Shown here: positions 23,308 to 35,048 of the stretch, in pieces
How positions within the stretch are numbered: the stretch's first letter is position 1
How the letters are laid out: every line of letters begins with the position of its first letter
Source of the DNA: Annulohypoxylon bovei var. microspora
Lineage: Eukaryota; Ascomycota; Sordariomycetes; Xylariales; Hypoxylaceae
Length of the DNA: 64,000 bases
Assembly: GCA_022836615.1 (NCBI GenBank)
Contig: MU405283.1
Location: 124,001 to 188,000 of the forward strand
Direction of reading: 5' to 3'
The notes under the pieces: model-generated
Databases searched by the model: none
Told to the model about the DNA's origin: nothing
The model's input: only the letters and a program-made list of their open reading frames with translations
Program-made: the position numbers and the translations under genes

Positions 23308-25918
23308 TTTGGCTTGAGGATAATGAGCTCGCTAAAATACGGTCTATTCTTTTGTGTTGTAGTTCTTAGGTCGGTGAAAAGATCGTATACAGATTGAAAA
23401 GAAAAAGTTGGGGATAAATTTTGTGGTTGAAAAGGAAACAAGGAAGCGCAGACGACGCCAGGGCGGGCCCTCGGGTTTGTTGCGAAGTACGCAGTACGTC
23501 AAAAATGCATTAGGTAAATAAGCATAGAATGCGGAAAATGAGGGTTTTACTCTCCACTCTTTCCTCACCCACCAGATCCACCTGCACTTTTCATTCTGTC
23601 CACTTTCCCATTCTCCATATTAAAGCCACAGCTGTGACGCTAGAATAATTTTACCATAGCGCCTTAGGGACTCAGCTTAGGTAATCTGAAACTACAGTTG
23701 CCTTAGGCATGGCAGAAGTGTGGCTTAGTTAACACACTAATTGAATTGAATTTTAACCCCCTTCGGACGGCTAGGCTGACTTTTGCCCGTGACTCTTCCG
23801 CCCGCACTGACCTTCCCGACCCAAGCGAGTCGTAACCTTGCTCACTCATCTTTGAAAACAACACGTCAATCGATGATAATTCGGCAGTTTCCAAGAGTAG
23901 CCGTCAACGACACCCCCTCCATCCCATCGCTGATGGGACACGAGAAAAATGCATACATACACCAGATCGCAGATTCTATGTCAATAAGGAAAATGTCGCG
24001 TCCATCATTTCACAGTTAAAGATGCTACGAATCTATGATATAGCCTCATGGTTTCAAACTTTGACGGAATGATCGGGAGACCAACCTATCAAGGATTCTA
24101 TTTGATTTTGTTAGGCTCTAACGCATGGAAAGTTGGCGCATCAGCACGTGGATGTGATCGTCAGTTGGGAATGAATAAGGGGACCGTAGCGAGACACAGT
24201 TGAGCGACCGCTCCTGGCTATCGTCCGCACATCCACTATCGCCTCACGTAGGAATCTGCATCCCTTATAATTCATCTGCACACCGATGAATGGCACAGTT
24301 TCTCCTGTACAACTATCTGAGTTATGAACTCAAGGTATGGCAAGTATGCAAGTTTGGTAATTTGCCCTAACTATGGACTTTTTGTTACGACCTCAACTAC
24401 CTAGATCATTTTTTATACTACTATCAATGAGTTAGTAAATATGTTATCCACTAACTGTGCAGGTGTGAAAAGAAGTCCCAAAGTCCCGATTGAAAGAAAA
24501 ATTACGGGGTAGTGATTTTACCACATGGGGTTTGCGGGCTTAGAGCTGCAAGACTCTCCCTGTACGACTATTATGAAGATGAGCTAATCCAGCAGCAGAG
24601 AAACAAGGCATTTCTCTGGGAAACAGCCATTTGTATTGAATTGTCCCTGGGCAATATGCTGAGACGGCTATTACAAAGAGGCTCGTGTCACAATTTGTTG
24701 GGCTGTGTGGCTGTTATACCGCTACCTGGCTGTGCAGCTAAAAATTGGCTCACCATCCTCGGTGGGCAATTTTGACAGGTTTTGGTTGTTCATGATAGCC
24801 TCAGTTCCGGGGAGGGACTTGGTTGGAAATTCTGCCGGTTACGGTGTCCGTTGCCCCCAAACCGAGGTGGAGCTAAGCGGCTGGACCCAATTCACCGCAA
24901 TGCAACGGCAAGACACGGGAAACGGGTCACGAATACGTACACCCGGAATATCAGAACACGATGCACAATTGAATCGAGAAAAGACGGGCTTCGGTCATGT
25001 TCAACTTATTATCCGGTCATTACTTACTGTACCTATAGTATGGTGATGATCGTCAAATCTATCATTTCAGGGCGTGTTGCATTAGGCCTATCCCGAGTCA
25101 ATTGGGCATTTCTTATTGGGGGGGATAGCAGATATTTATGCCGACCGAGAAAAGGGACAACGCATCCATCCATTGGTACTTATGAATAGGTGGACAATTG
25201 CCAGCAGGTCAGCCATATTTCGGTGACGATACTATTGCAAACTCCAAACAATACCTAGCTGGCCGTCGGGGTACATTGGGCTACATTACGGTTTTGGCAA
25301 TGCATGGGGTTGCTGACGATAAGATGGAGGTCGATTTTGGTTGATTAGAAGTGTTGGTCTTGTCCTAAGTGATTGATGTGCTGGGTGAAGGATTATGACA
25401 TGGGCATAGGTAGGTAGGTATGAGATGGATGGTGAGGTTCAGACAAGTGACGGTGACAAAGGGTTGGGCTTGGCCATGACGATTTCGGAGATGGATGACG
25501 ACCTTAGGACCTTAGGACTCAAGGGGGAATGGGGATGGGGGATGGGGGATGGGGGATGGAAAGGGAGGTTGGATAGTTCCAAGGTTATCTACCTACCTGC
25601 CCTTAGGGCTAAGCTACTAAGCTACCTTGACAATAGAAGTACATACAATGGATGGCAGGATACAATAGGTGGCAGTAGGTGGCAGTAGGTAGCATAACAA
25701 CCTGACTAACCTATCAAATCTAATCCTCCCTCCCCTGGTTGATTTGCGGCTCAAGCCTAATATGGGTGGAATTTTAGCGTTGTCCCCGACTTTCTTGCTG
25801 AACTCTGGACCTTGGACTTTCTTCCCAAACCTCCACAACTTTCCCACATCCCACCTTTCTTTTAATCCAAATCTACAACCTCAACTTCACTTCCCGATCG
25901 ACAACATCGCCGCCCAAC
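23308..25918. other. Intergenic between divergent eRF1 and chromatin-factor genes
   Basis: About 2.6 kb. It contains both promoters, a GGGGGAT minisatellite at about 25531-25562 and GTGGCAGTAG repeats at about 25668-25692. Overlapping frames at 24512-25189 show no family resemblance. I see no gene. Confidence 0.6.
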
Positions 25919-28061
25919 ATGGCAGACGATGATTCTAGCGAACTCTCGTCCCTGTCGGAGCTTTCATCCGCCCCCTCAGAATCTGACGAGGAGATTGAGG
26001 TGAAGCGCGAGAAGGGGATCCTCAAGTTCTTCCACAAGGTCCCAGCCGGTGCTAAGCCCGCCGAGTCCAAGAAGGAGATATCACCTCCGCCGCGCAAGCG
26101 ATCACCCTCGCCACCTCACGAATACATTCTAGCCGACAATTCAGATGTTGCAGTACGTAGTAGCCTTCGTTTCGCGCCTGAAAACGCGAAATGTCGCGTC
26201 GTTTTCTTACCAGCTAAATGGCTTCTAGTTCATCATCATGTTCCGTGCACGGTTTAACGAGTCCCTCCCCAAATCCCTCGCCAACTTCGGCCCACAAGAG
26301 CTCGAGCGCGACGTTACCGAACCTGTTCCTGGCGAGCGTGCCGAACACTTCTTGTGTGCTGTTCTAAGCTTGTTGCTGAACCGCAAGCAAGATGTCAAGT
26401 ATGACGCAATACCCGATTCTACCCGATATTTACGATCATAAAATCTAATAATTCCTTTTTTGCAGGCCCGGCCATTATAATCGAGCGCTAGAAGATGCCA
26501 TTCATACGCACAAAAACCAGTGGGCGCGAGATTGGGAGGACCAGAGCCCTCTGTCGGGTGGCAAGACCTTTACCTCGATGGATCCCACCGAACGGGTACG
26601 TCTAAGCAACATTCCCCCTCCAATTAAAACTGCAATAACTTGAAAAAGAACAATTGAATACTATTAATACTATTAAGACTAATTCAATAACTCTTATAGC
26701 TAAAATTACTCCGTACTCTCGTCGTGTGGTGCCTATCCTCCTCCGACGTGATCAAGGGCATCATCAACAAATCCTACAAAGGCGGGCGCCACGAAGACGA
26801 CCTCAACCAGCCGCTCTCCGTGCAGCCGTGGGGCTCGGACAGCGACAAGCGTCGGTACTATCTAATCGAAGGCCTGGACGACACCCACTTTCGCGTGTAC
26901 CGCGAGAGCAACCCGCAGGGTTTTAACCGGACCTGGTGGAGCGTGGCGGGCAGCATCGACGAGCTGAAGGTGCTGGCGGAGCGGCTGCAGAAGAGCGACG
27001 GCGGCCCGAAGGCGAAGAAGCTGGCGCACAAGATGCTGGCGGCCGTGCCGCGCTTCGAGGCCACCGAGGAGAAGCGCAAGCGCCGCGAGTACCGCCTCCT
27101 GCGCAAGGAGCAGTTCAAGCGCCCCGAGCCCGGCTTCAGCATGTACGAGGGCCGCACGCGCGGCAAGCGCATGAAGTACACCTACTCCGACGACGAGGAC
27201 TTCCTCTCCGACTCCACCGGCGTCAGGCGCTCCAGCCGCAACACCCGGAACCCTACCCCCGCCGAGCCCGCCGGCCCCGTCGTCACCGCGAGCGGCCGCC
27301 AGGTCAAGGCCCCGTCGCGCATGACGGTCGACGCGTCTAGCAACATCGTCACCGTCAGCCCGACGGCGAGCAGCGGCCATAACGAGGCCACCGCGTCGAA
27401 GGAGTCGTCCGTCGGACCCTCCGGCCGGCCCCGACGGTCCGCCGCCGTGAACCACGGCACCAACGGCTGGGCGCCTTCGTCGAAGAAAGGGAAAGGGTAC
27501 AACTCCATGGATGACGACATGGAGGACTACGACTCCCAGGAGGACAGCGAACCTGAGCTCGGCGATGACGAAGGGGACGCCCACAAGCCGGATGACGACA
27601 GCAACGAGGAGGAGGAAGAGGATGACTACGACGAAGACGAGGAGATGGTCGACGACGACCTGGACGATTCGAATAAGAGCAGCATGATGGTCAAGCTCAA
27701 ACTGCCGTCGAAACGGAGATCGTCCGAAGCCAACGGGTCGGCGCTTAACCTCGACAACTACCGCTATAACGGCAAGAAGGACGATTCTAACAGCAAGTCG
27801 TCTTCGACAGCGGAGAGTAGCAGAGCTCAAAAAGAAACCACCCCCGAAGAGAAGAGCGAGGAGTCCATCTCGGTCGCCACGACTAGAAAGCAGGCCACGC
27901 CAGAGAAGCCATCTGCCGCCGTGACCAACGACCTCCCCAGCCTCCCCCCCTCCACGCCCGCGTTGAGCGCCCTCCAGTCGACCTCACTCGCTTTTAGGGA
28001 AAGCCCGGATAAGGTCCAGCAGGCGCTCCCGAAGCACGTCGACGTCGGAGCCGGAGAGTGA
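25919..28061 (+). CDS. Chromatin-remodelling-associated protein, CECR2/RSF1-like (DDT/WHIM-type) N-terminal region
   Basis: Four exons, 25919-26152, 26229-26398, 26466-26595 and 26700-28061, giving 631 aa. The first 78 residues are acidic and Ser-rich. The conserved part, about residues 79-290, has the DDT-like helix block FRARFNESLP...ELERDV, AVLSLLLN, then LRTLVVWCLSSSDVIKGII, and then a WHIM-type block WGSDSDKRRYYLIEG...FRVYRESNP. That order resembles CECR2 and RSF1, accessory subunits of ISWI remodellers. The rest is basic and then strongly acidic and disordered, suited to histone contact. Assignment rests on domain order and local resemblance, not on a search. It is convergent with the next gene. 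Confidence 0.75.
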
Positions 28062-28831
28062 ACGGGGTTCCAAATACCAAATATCTATACAAAGTCTCGG
28101 GAGAGAGACGAAAGGGACACTGATGGTTTTCCTTTACTTGTGAGAGGGGAGCGTCCTAACCCTGTACCTAACATGTGAGGGGGTGAAATCATTGCCTACG
28201 ACTTACGAGAGGACCGCGTTGTTCTGGGCTTGGTACGGAACAAGAGACGCAACATGTCCCGATTTTGTAGGGGGAGGGGGGAGGAGGAACGGCAGTGTTG
28301 TGTGGGGAACATATGATCGATCACCCAAGCCGATGGATGTACATACATACACTACCTAGCTAGGTACCTAGCCAGTCATCTTCGCGTGGACGTACTGCTG
28401 CATCGATCCGGGAAGACGGATATGGATGAATTTTGCTGCTCTCCCCGGTTCCGGGAGCGCCGTCTATAGCACAGATAGTACCCAGGGCATGGCCCTTGAA
28501 AAAAAAAGTCCGAGTTAAGTATTAACGGTACGGACGTAATCGCATCCATTGCCCCCTTTTCGCCATCATGACACCTGTGACCTGTAACCGTAGTTCTAGC
28601 GTATCCAGCCTGTGCATTAGACGCTCTCTCTCCCTCCCTATTCTCCGCCTCTCCTCCACGCGCGCGCCCATCCGTGGCATAAGCGAGCGGCCTCCCTCTC
28701 GTACCTCTCGAGGAAGCGGACGACGGCGTCGAACGAAAACGGCCACGGCTGAAAAAGACATATCGTTTCAATACTTCTACTCTTCTTTTTCGTTTCTTTT
28801 CTTTTCTGTTCGGGGGGGTATTTTTTATTTT
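28062..28831. other. Intergenic between convergent genes
   Basis: 3' UTRs of the flanking genes, with pyrimidine-rich low-complexity sequence near 28780-28830. Frames at 28376-28891 look like chance. No gene seen. Confidence 0.6.
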
Positions 28832-29533
28832 TCACCACCTCACCTTCGCCTGTATCTGCGCCTGCCGCGCCTGCTGCGCCTTAGTCGGTAGCGGCCACTT
28901 ATTCACGCCGAACCACCAGCGCCGGAGCCGCGCGCCCGTCGAGCTGCCGCTGATCTGCGCGTTCTTGTTCCAGTGGTGCCACCCGCAGATCGCCAGGTTG
29001 TACGCGATGCCCTGCGCGAACGGCATCATCATCTACGGGCCGTCATCCGTTAGCTCTGTTTCCAGGTGACTCTTTTAGAATGACCCTGTCTAAGTAGGGA
29101 CACCCGATATCAAAGAATGCAAGAAGAGAGAGGCAGATATATATACCTGATCCCGCACCGTGATCCAACCCACCCGCCACCACGTCTCGGCCTTCGAGAT
29201 ACTGTGCAGGTAGCTCTGCTCGAAGCGTAGATCCGGCATAGGCGGGAAGCTCCTAGTCCTGGGCCGGGGGCGTAGGACGCTGATCGGGATATCGTCGTCG
29301 TCGTCGTCGATGTCGTCGTCCGAGTCCAGGTCATCTACATCGTCAACATCATCTATATCATCGGCCGAGCTACGGCGGCTGCGTCGGTGGTGCTGGCGGC
29401 GTCTCGCCAGGCGCACGGGCTGCTTCTCCGACGCCGACGTCGACGGGTTGAGGTCGTGGCGCGGCGAGGGCGCCCGCTGGATGTGCGCCGTCTGGATCGT
29501 CTCGGCGATCTGCGTCGGTATGCTCGACGCCAT
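28832..29533 (-). CDS. DUF1770 / Atg43-like protein
   Basis: Two exons, 29533-29147 and 29032-28832, giving 195 aa. The N-terminus contains IQTAHIQRAPSP. A basic patch and then a long acidic run (DDIDDVDDVDDL) precede ISVLRPRPRTRSFPPMPDL. Next comes the conserved RFEQSYLHSI and TWWRVGWITVRDQ, and then MMMPFAQGIAYNLAICGWHHW, which could be a single membrane-spanning helix. A basic tail follows. This order matches the fungal DUF1770 family, to which the fission yeast mitophagy receptor Atg43 belongs as I remember it. Anchoring in the mitochondrial outer membrane is an inference. The final codons could hide another donor (AAG-GTGAGG), so the C-terminus is less certain. Confidence 0.75.
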
Positions 29534-30055
29534 GGCTTTCGTGTTTGGCTTGTCTGGCAGATGTCAGACTTTAATGTGGTGGTTTGATAAATGACGTTTC
29601 GGTGCAGGTGTGGCGGGCAGCTGATAAGCTAACAACGTAGAGCGGATTAATACTTATCTAAGATGTGGAGAAATGCACTTATGCGCAATTCTAATAAATA
29701 GGAGGAGGTACTTCGTACTTCTCGTGAACTTTGCTACCCCTTTCGATATTGTATCGTAATTACCAAAGAATTTGAAGGGAAAAAAGGTGAATAATGCTAC
29801 GATATTTCAGGCTTTAACAAATTATGTGTCTTGATAAGTAGGTCTTCAAGCATTGCATATGATCCGGTTTAGTTCAATGATGCCGTCTATTCTCTACCTA
29901 ATCTGTCTCGTTCACTCTGTATGCGGCAGCCGAACCTATCCCACCGCCAAAATTAAACGAAAGTCAACTAACTCTAACAAGTCATGAGCTCAGAAACAGT
30001 ACTTGGACGCATTCATGTACCAAACGGCGCAAACAGCCGACCCTTCATCTACTGC
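29534..30055. other. Intergenic
   Basis: AT-rich sequence with the promoter of the DUF1770 gene and the 3' region of the next minus-strand gene. No other feature seen. Confidence 0.6.
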
Positions 30056-31838
30056 TTAGGGCATGAAACCCATCCGTGAAGCTATAGTCATATCATAATC
30101 ATCCGTTGACAGCGACTCATCCGACCATGACATCTGCGAGTTCTCCATAAGCTGATTTGGTTGCTCTAATGGATTAGTCTCAACAATAATTGAAGGTGAT
30201 GGCGACGGTTCCAGCATGCTGTAATCAATAATATCGTCTAAGTCCTCGCTGCTAAAATTGGAAGGAGACGGCGAGATTTCACACGTTCTGTCGGATTCGG
30301 ACCCCGCGACCGTGTCAAGCGTCACTTCTGTTGTCTCCTGGTCTTCTGTTTCTTCGTCCACGACGGAGAGGCTACGAGAAAACAATGTGGACTCCCAATT
30401 GTCTAAAGCCTCCTGCATAGTGAACATGATACTGCCCGGAATGAGAGAGAAGTTTCTTGGCAGTTTGAAATCGGCCGGGAAAAGCTGGACGGTACGGGTC
30501 AAGTTTGTATACGCAGCGAATGGGGCGTAAAATGGCTTGAAGCGGGTGCAGATAGCCGTGAGAGCTATTTTAAGATCGGGGTAAGCTTTCTTCGGCCATG
30601 GCTTGCCGTGATCGTTTTCGTCAGGGACAAAGACATACACCCTTTTGCTTAGACGTCGATACCTTTCTTCCTCTGTTTCAATCGGTATACGAGCCTGGGC
30701 TACCTCACTCCGCGTAGCAATCGACATCTCTAAGATGAAGTCAAGCCAGGCTACAGGAACCTTTGATGTCCCGGGTGCGTCGCTCGCATTATCTTTGGTT
30801 TTGCCTGAGCAACTTGAGTATCCCGAGTCATCTTCACTTGGGATTTGTGGTTGGGTATGTTGAATAGCTTTTGATCTAGCAATTCTTTTGGATAGTGTTG
30901 GATTAGGACACTTGAGTCGGATCGGAAGTCGTCCTATAATAGGGATAGATTTCTCAGCTGCTGGCTCAATATACTCCGTCATACTTTTATCTACTCCTCC
31001 CATTAGCATGAGGGAAGACCCTTAAATTTATAGGGAGAAGGGGGGAGGGAGATGTATAGGTCTCATTTGAGACAAGATATGAGACGTCTAATAAGTAGAA
31101 TAAGAAACATCATGGACAAAAGGTTCACTCACCATGGTAGTCTACAGCAATTGGACGATCAAGACTATCGAATATGCTCATACTGAAGAGTGAATTTGGC
31201 GATTGGTCGTCGGAAGAGGTTCTCTCTGCTTTTGCCTTTGCAATCATCTCATCGAGACCAGGAAGCCGAGGAACAGAATTATCACCAGACGATGCACTAG
31301 ATGATTGCTCGAGGCCGTGGTAATTTGAACGATATGAATTGCCGCCTGCATATCCGACAGACTTCGAGAGTTCGCAATATGGAAGCTTTGCAGCGTGATA
31401 TTCTTCGTCTTGAGATGGCCGAGAGCCCATAGAAGTACGAAGGCCCCTGAATGACGACGACATAGAACCAAAACTCTTCCGTATCACGGAAGGTCTATTT
31501 TCATCTTCGGTGGAAGCATCTAGAGAGAAGCGGTCTCTTAGTGATGACGATAGGGAGCTGATGCTTTTCCGAATTAAGGAAGGTCGTTGCTCTTGATTCT
31601 TATCGCGGACCGTGCCATATTCTATGGACTGCCATGTTGGAAGCGATCTTTTACGATTAAGACTCTGTATGAATCGTTGTCGCAGGGAGCTTCGACTGTT
31701 TCCTATCTCTTCCATTAATCCGCGTCGATCGCTAATCGACATCGAAATCGCTGGATCCGCATAGAATCCCATGTCTGACACATTTGTCCTAGGATAAGGC
31801 GTATAATGTTTGCCCATTCTTTCTCGGAGGCTGACCAT
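30056..31838 (-). CDS. Unknown serine-rich protein with an internal repeat
   Basis: Two exons, 31838-31133 and 31020-30056, giving 556 aa. The join keeps the frame across a 112-nt intron with a GTGAGT donor. The N-terminal half has two similar Ser/Arg-rich units, RPSLIRKSISSLSSSLRD and RPSVIRKSFGSMSSSFRG, about 33 residues apart, whose RKS and RxxS sites suit basophilic kinases. The second half holds a better-structured stretch of about 100 residues: VYVFVPDENDHGKPWPKKAY, then a helical part and FPADFKLPRNFSLIPGSIMF. The tail is acidic and Ser-rich. I do not recognise the family. There is no signal peptide or membrane segment. Confidence 0.75.
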
Positions 31839-32500
31839 CGTGTGAACTATGACTAGTAACTAGGAATACTGAGTGCCGAGAAAGATCGAGACGATATGTA
31901 AATAGCAAGTTGAAAACAGGCCAATAAGAGTAGAACTGAAGCCTCCAAGTATCGATTGGTGCTTTCTCAATGTCCAAGAATGTATAGCGACATACTAATG
32001 GCTTCCAGAATGACTGTCAACAAGCAAGGCGAAGAGAAGTTAGATCAAATGGATGTGATTTAGAATTTGAGCAGCAAGAAGGTTGTAGGTAGGAGGACTT
32101 ATAATCATTGCCTACCTCTCTTTCCAATATAGCAGTTCTTGCCTCTTTTATAAGTTCCATGGTTGTCACCAACTAAACAAATACGACAGGGATGGTCGTG
32201 TGTTTCTATCGATATCTTCGGTCATAAGGTCAATATCTAGATACTTCCTAGGTAGGAGAGACTGAGATGCATACTAGGTACTATATATACCTGTAATTTC
32301 ATTATTGATCTTAAACGGTTCATAATACAAGTGAATCACTCTTCAGTCGCCATCCGCATTGAAGCCTTATTAGTACATGTATTTGACGATATCTATATAA
32401 TCCTATCCTATTTAAGGGGTATTTCGAGCCTCATGATCCATTCATAAAACCATAGCGTAGTAATATTGTACATAGCACCCAAGCAGATGAGTTCTTATAA
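31839..32500. other. Intergenic
   Basis: Promoter side of the preceding gene and 3' side of the PPR gene, both on the minus strand. AT-rich, with TAGGTA words. No gene seen. Confidence 0.6.
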
Positions 32501-34513
32501 CTAAATGCTTTCAACTACTTCACGTTTACCTATGCCATTTTTTCGCCGATATCGCTCTGCAAAAAAGTTGAAGTCCTCCTCGTCTTCTGGTTCATCATTG
32601 GAATCTTCTTTTTTGACGAAATTAGGGTCAATTTCAGCCATCTGTTCGAAATGGCGAACAACGACCCTATTTAGACCGTTCCGTCTCGGCTTTAGTTCCT
32701 CCTCTACCTTCGGAGTTACCAGCTTGCCAGATATTATTCTGTCGCTGGCAGCAATCATCTTTCGCGCAAGCGCAACAAGCTCTTGTTTTGTACTCGATTC
32801 TGGCCCATTACTCTCGTACTCTCTCGAAGCCATCATATATGGTCTCCAAAGATTATCCAGGGCCGCGGCAAGTTGTTCGCCCCACGCCATCATCGCAGCC
32901 TTAGGATCTTTCTTTAACTGAACCATGAAATATCGCTTATTGGCGTAAGCCACTCGGAGATAGGTGCGCATATTAAGCATATCGGGAACCGTAGTTCTAG
33001 ACTTTGCTAGCATGATCTCCAGTACCTCGGTAGCATGACGGAAGGCGGAGCGGTTTATATTGTCTCGCAGACAGGTGCTCATAGCCGTCCGGAAAGTTTT
33101 CGGGGCCGCCAGCTCGGCCGGTATTTCTCGCAAATACGAAGCAGTTTTGCTGCTGTTCTTCCCGCGCTGAAAAGCCACAAACAGTAAATGCCAGTTGTTG
33201 GCATCGGGAACAACATTATACTGTTTAGTAAAGATTTCCCAATAACGGTGGGACTTGGTTGTCTTGCCGGTCTTCTCGAGGGCAGAAAGGATCAAAGACA
33301 GGGAGTTATTTCCGGGAAGTGCATGGCTAGTCGCAGGAATTCCAGGAGCCATGGTCCTACGAGTGTTGATTGAGGTAGGTTGTTTTGAATCGGTTCTAGC
33401 GCCATCAAGACTTTCTATCTTCTTGGATGGTCCAAGAATCGCAATTCCGTCGTCTCGCCGGATCATCATTGTTTGCTTCAGCAAGGCCTCTATAGAGTTG
33501 ATATCGTGATAGGTGCCCATCAACAGGACCCTTCCCATCGCACAGACTAATTCTTCATCGATAACGATAGAGCCGGCCCTCCATTTTGATATAACTTCCT
33601 CCCATATGGCCCTAGCTCGCTGGATTGCTTGTCTTTTGTTTTGCTCATCATTGGCGATCTCCTCCGTAGTGATAATCCCAAACCTAGGTAGAGGCTTGCT
33701 AACCGACACTCGTAACGCATTGAGAATGGTTGTGTAAGTTAAGTTGTTAGGAGCTCTGATGCCTTCGTTGGCGGTTTGCGCAATACTAAAAAGCGCGTCC
33801 ATATCTTCGGATTTGGCGCAGACCTGGAGAACAGCGTTCATATGGATAGTGTTTGGCTTTATGCGCTCGCTTCTTAACATAATGTTATAGATTTTGAGCG
33901 CTTCCGATACGGCTAGCTTCGGATGAGACGAGATGGCGCAGCCTCTGAAGATGATTGTGAAGGTCTGGGCATTCGGTAGTTGAGCCCGCTTCTTCATCTC
34001 ATTATACAACTTGATACCGGCTTGCATTCTATCGTTTTGGAGTTGATAATCGATCAAGTGATTCCAGCTGACTACCACTTTCGTATCCTTGCTGGCTTTT
34101 CTCGCCATTAAAGCGGCTTCTTCGAAGTTACCCTTAGATAATGACCTTTGGACTTGGTTGGCAATATCTAGCGGGTCTTTCAGATATTGCAAGTGTTTCC
34201 GGGCAGCCCATTCTTGTGGTGACAGCCTTCGAGTCCTTTCCGTATCATATGTATCATACGTCTCATCCGTATCCTCCTGGGCTTCCTGGGCTAGATCTTC
34301 TAATGACACCCTTCGAGTACTTGGCGTGTCATACTGGGCTATATTACGCCCTGAGATACGCGTAGACTCGGGAACCGGCGCATATTTCTTAGCTGGACGG
34401 AATTTGGTCGAGGCATAGCCTGGCCGCAAAGTTGCGAATGTTTTCTCTAGGCGAAGAGTATGGTTTACAAGGGTAGTAAAAGCTTTCCTCATACATGAGC
34501 GGCAAGTAAACAT
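32501..34513 (-). CDS. Pentatricopeptide-repeat-type mitochondrial protein
   Basis: A single exon of 670 aa. I start at the ATG at 34513 (MFTCRSCMRKAF); the frame is open upstream but has no ATG there. The first 40 residues are basic and hydroxylated, a likely mitochondrial presequence. From about residue 145 there are consecutive 35-residue helical hairpins of PPR type, for example SWNHLIDYQL...AGIKLYNEM and FTIIFRGCAI...EALKIYNIML. Another PPR-like unit is NNWHLLFVAFQRGK. PPR proteins bind organelle RNA and act in its processing, stability or translation; which mitochondrial RNA is bound cannot be read from sequence. It shares a 535-bp promoter region with POL1. Confidence 0.85.
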   Translation of the reverse strand: MFTCRSCMRKAFTTLVNHTLRLEKTFATLRPGYASTKFRPAKKYAPVPESTRISGRNIAQYDTPSTRRVSLEDLAQEAQEDTDETYDTYDTERTRRLSPQEWAARKHLQYLKDPLDIANQVQRSLSKGNFEEAALMARKASKDTKVVVSWNHLIDYQLQNDRMQAGIKLYNEMKKRAQLPNAQTFTIIFRGCAISSHPKLAVSEALKIYNIMLRSERIKPNTIHMNAVLQVCAKSEDMDALFSIAQTANEGIRAPNNLTYTTILNALRVSVSKPLPRFGIITTEEIANDEQNKRQAIQRARAIWEEVISKWRAGSIVIDEELVCAMGRVLLMGTYHDINSIEALLKQTMMIRRDDGIAILGPSKKIESLDGARTDSKQPTSINTRRTMAPGIPATSHALPGNNSLSLILSALEKTGKTTKSHRYWEIFTKQYNVVPDANNWHLLFVAFQRGKNSSKTASYLREIPAELAAPKTFRTAMSTCLRDNINRSAFRHATEVLEIMLAKSRTTVPDMLNMRTYLRVAYANKRYFMVQLKKDPKAAMMAWGEQLAAALDNLWRPYMMASREYESNGPESSTKQELVALARKMIAASDRIISGKLVTPKVEEELKPRRNGLNRVVVRHFEQMAEIDPNFVKKEDSNDEPEDEEDFNFFAERYRRKNGIGKREVVESI

Positions 34514-35048
34514 ATTTACTTGCTCCACGAGTTCACCTACCAAGAACTATGTGAGGAGAGCTTGTGTTGTTTGCATGTTCATTGTTTCGTCCATATAGGA
34601 AAATTTCCTTTAGTAGTGCTAAGCTGTCGCATGCGCAGACCAATTAGATGTCCGCGCCACTATACTTATCGATAACAAGGGTCACCTTCGAATTCCGGGA
34701 CGGGACCGGGATGTGGTAGGTACGTACCTACATAGCTAACGTATGTCCCACTTAAAGCTGATGCCCAATGGAAAAACAGCAAATCCAATGCAGCCACTTC
34801 TGTCAGCAAGATAGATTTATGGGTCTGACAGGGATTCGCGAAACGCGGGCTTGTACATAATTAATGTATGGTGCCTCGCGCGTCGCGTCACTAAAGTGGA
34901 AAGATCCCCTAAAAAGTAGATCCCAGTTAATTGATTCCAATTGATTCACCTTTACGCAAACAAACCCCCTCATTTCTGGTTGCAACTTGAACATGACTTA
35001 TTCTTCGTAATCTATACTCAGAACGTTGTTTTAGTTTCTCCAATCAAG
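34514..35048. other. Bidirectional promoter region between the PPR gene and POL1
   Basis: 535 bp between two divergent start codons. It contains TAGGTA-type words and a cluster of ACGCG cores described separately. Confidence 0.65.
34835..34891. promoter_or_regulatory. Cluster of MCB-like ACGCG cores upstream of POL1
   Basis: TTCGCGAAACGCGGG at 34835-34849, then on the minus strand two ACGCG cores within TGACGCGACGCGCG (34877-34890). MBF/DSC1 binds ACGCG-type elements at G1/S and DNA polymerase alpha is a classic target in yeasts. The cluster lies 160-215 bp upstream of the POL1 start. Confidence 0.45.

Noticed and set aside
24512..25189. Three overlapping open frames of 87-135 codons
   Set aside because: They overlap in different phases, match no family, and no splice join links them into one protein.
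26862..27830. 322-codon minus-strand frame opposite the chromatin-factor gene
   Set aside because: A valine/leucine/arginine-rich antisense shadow produced by GC-rich codons.
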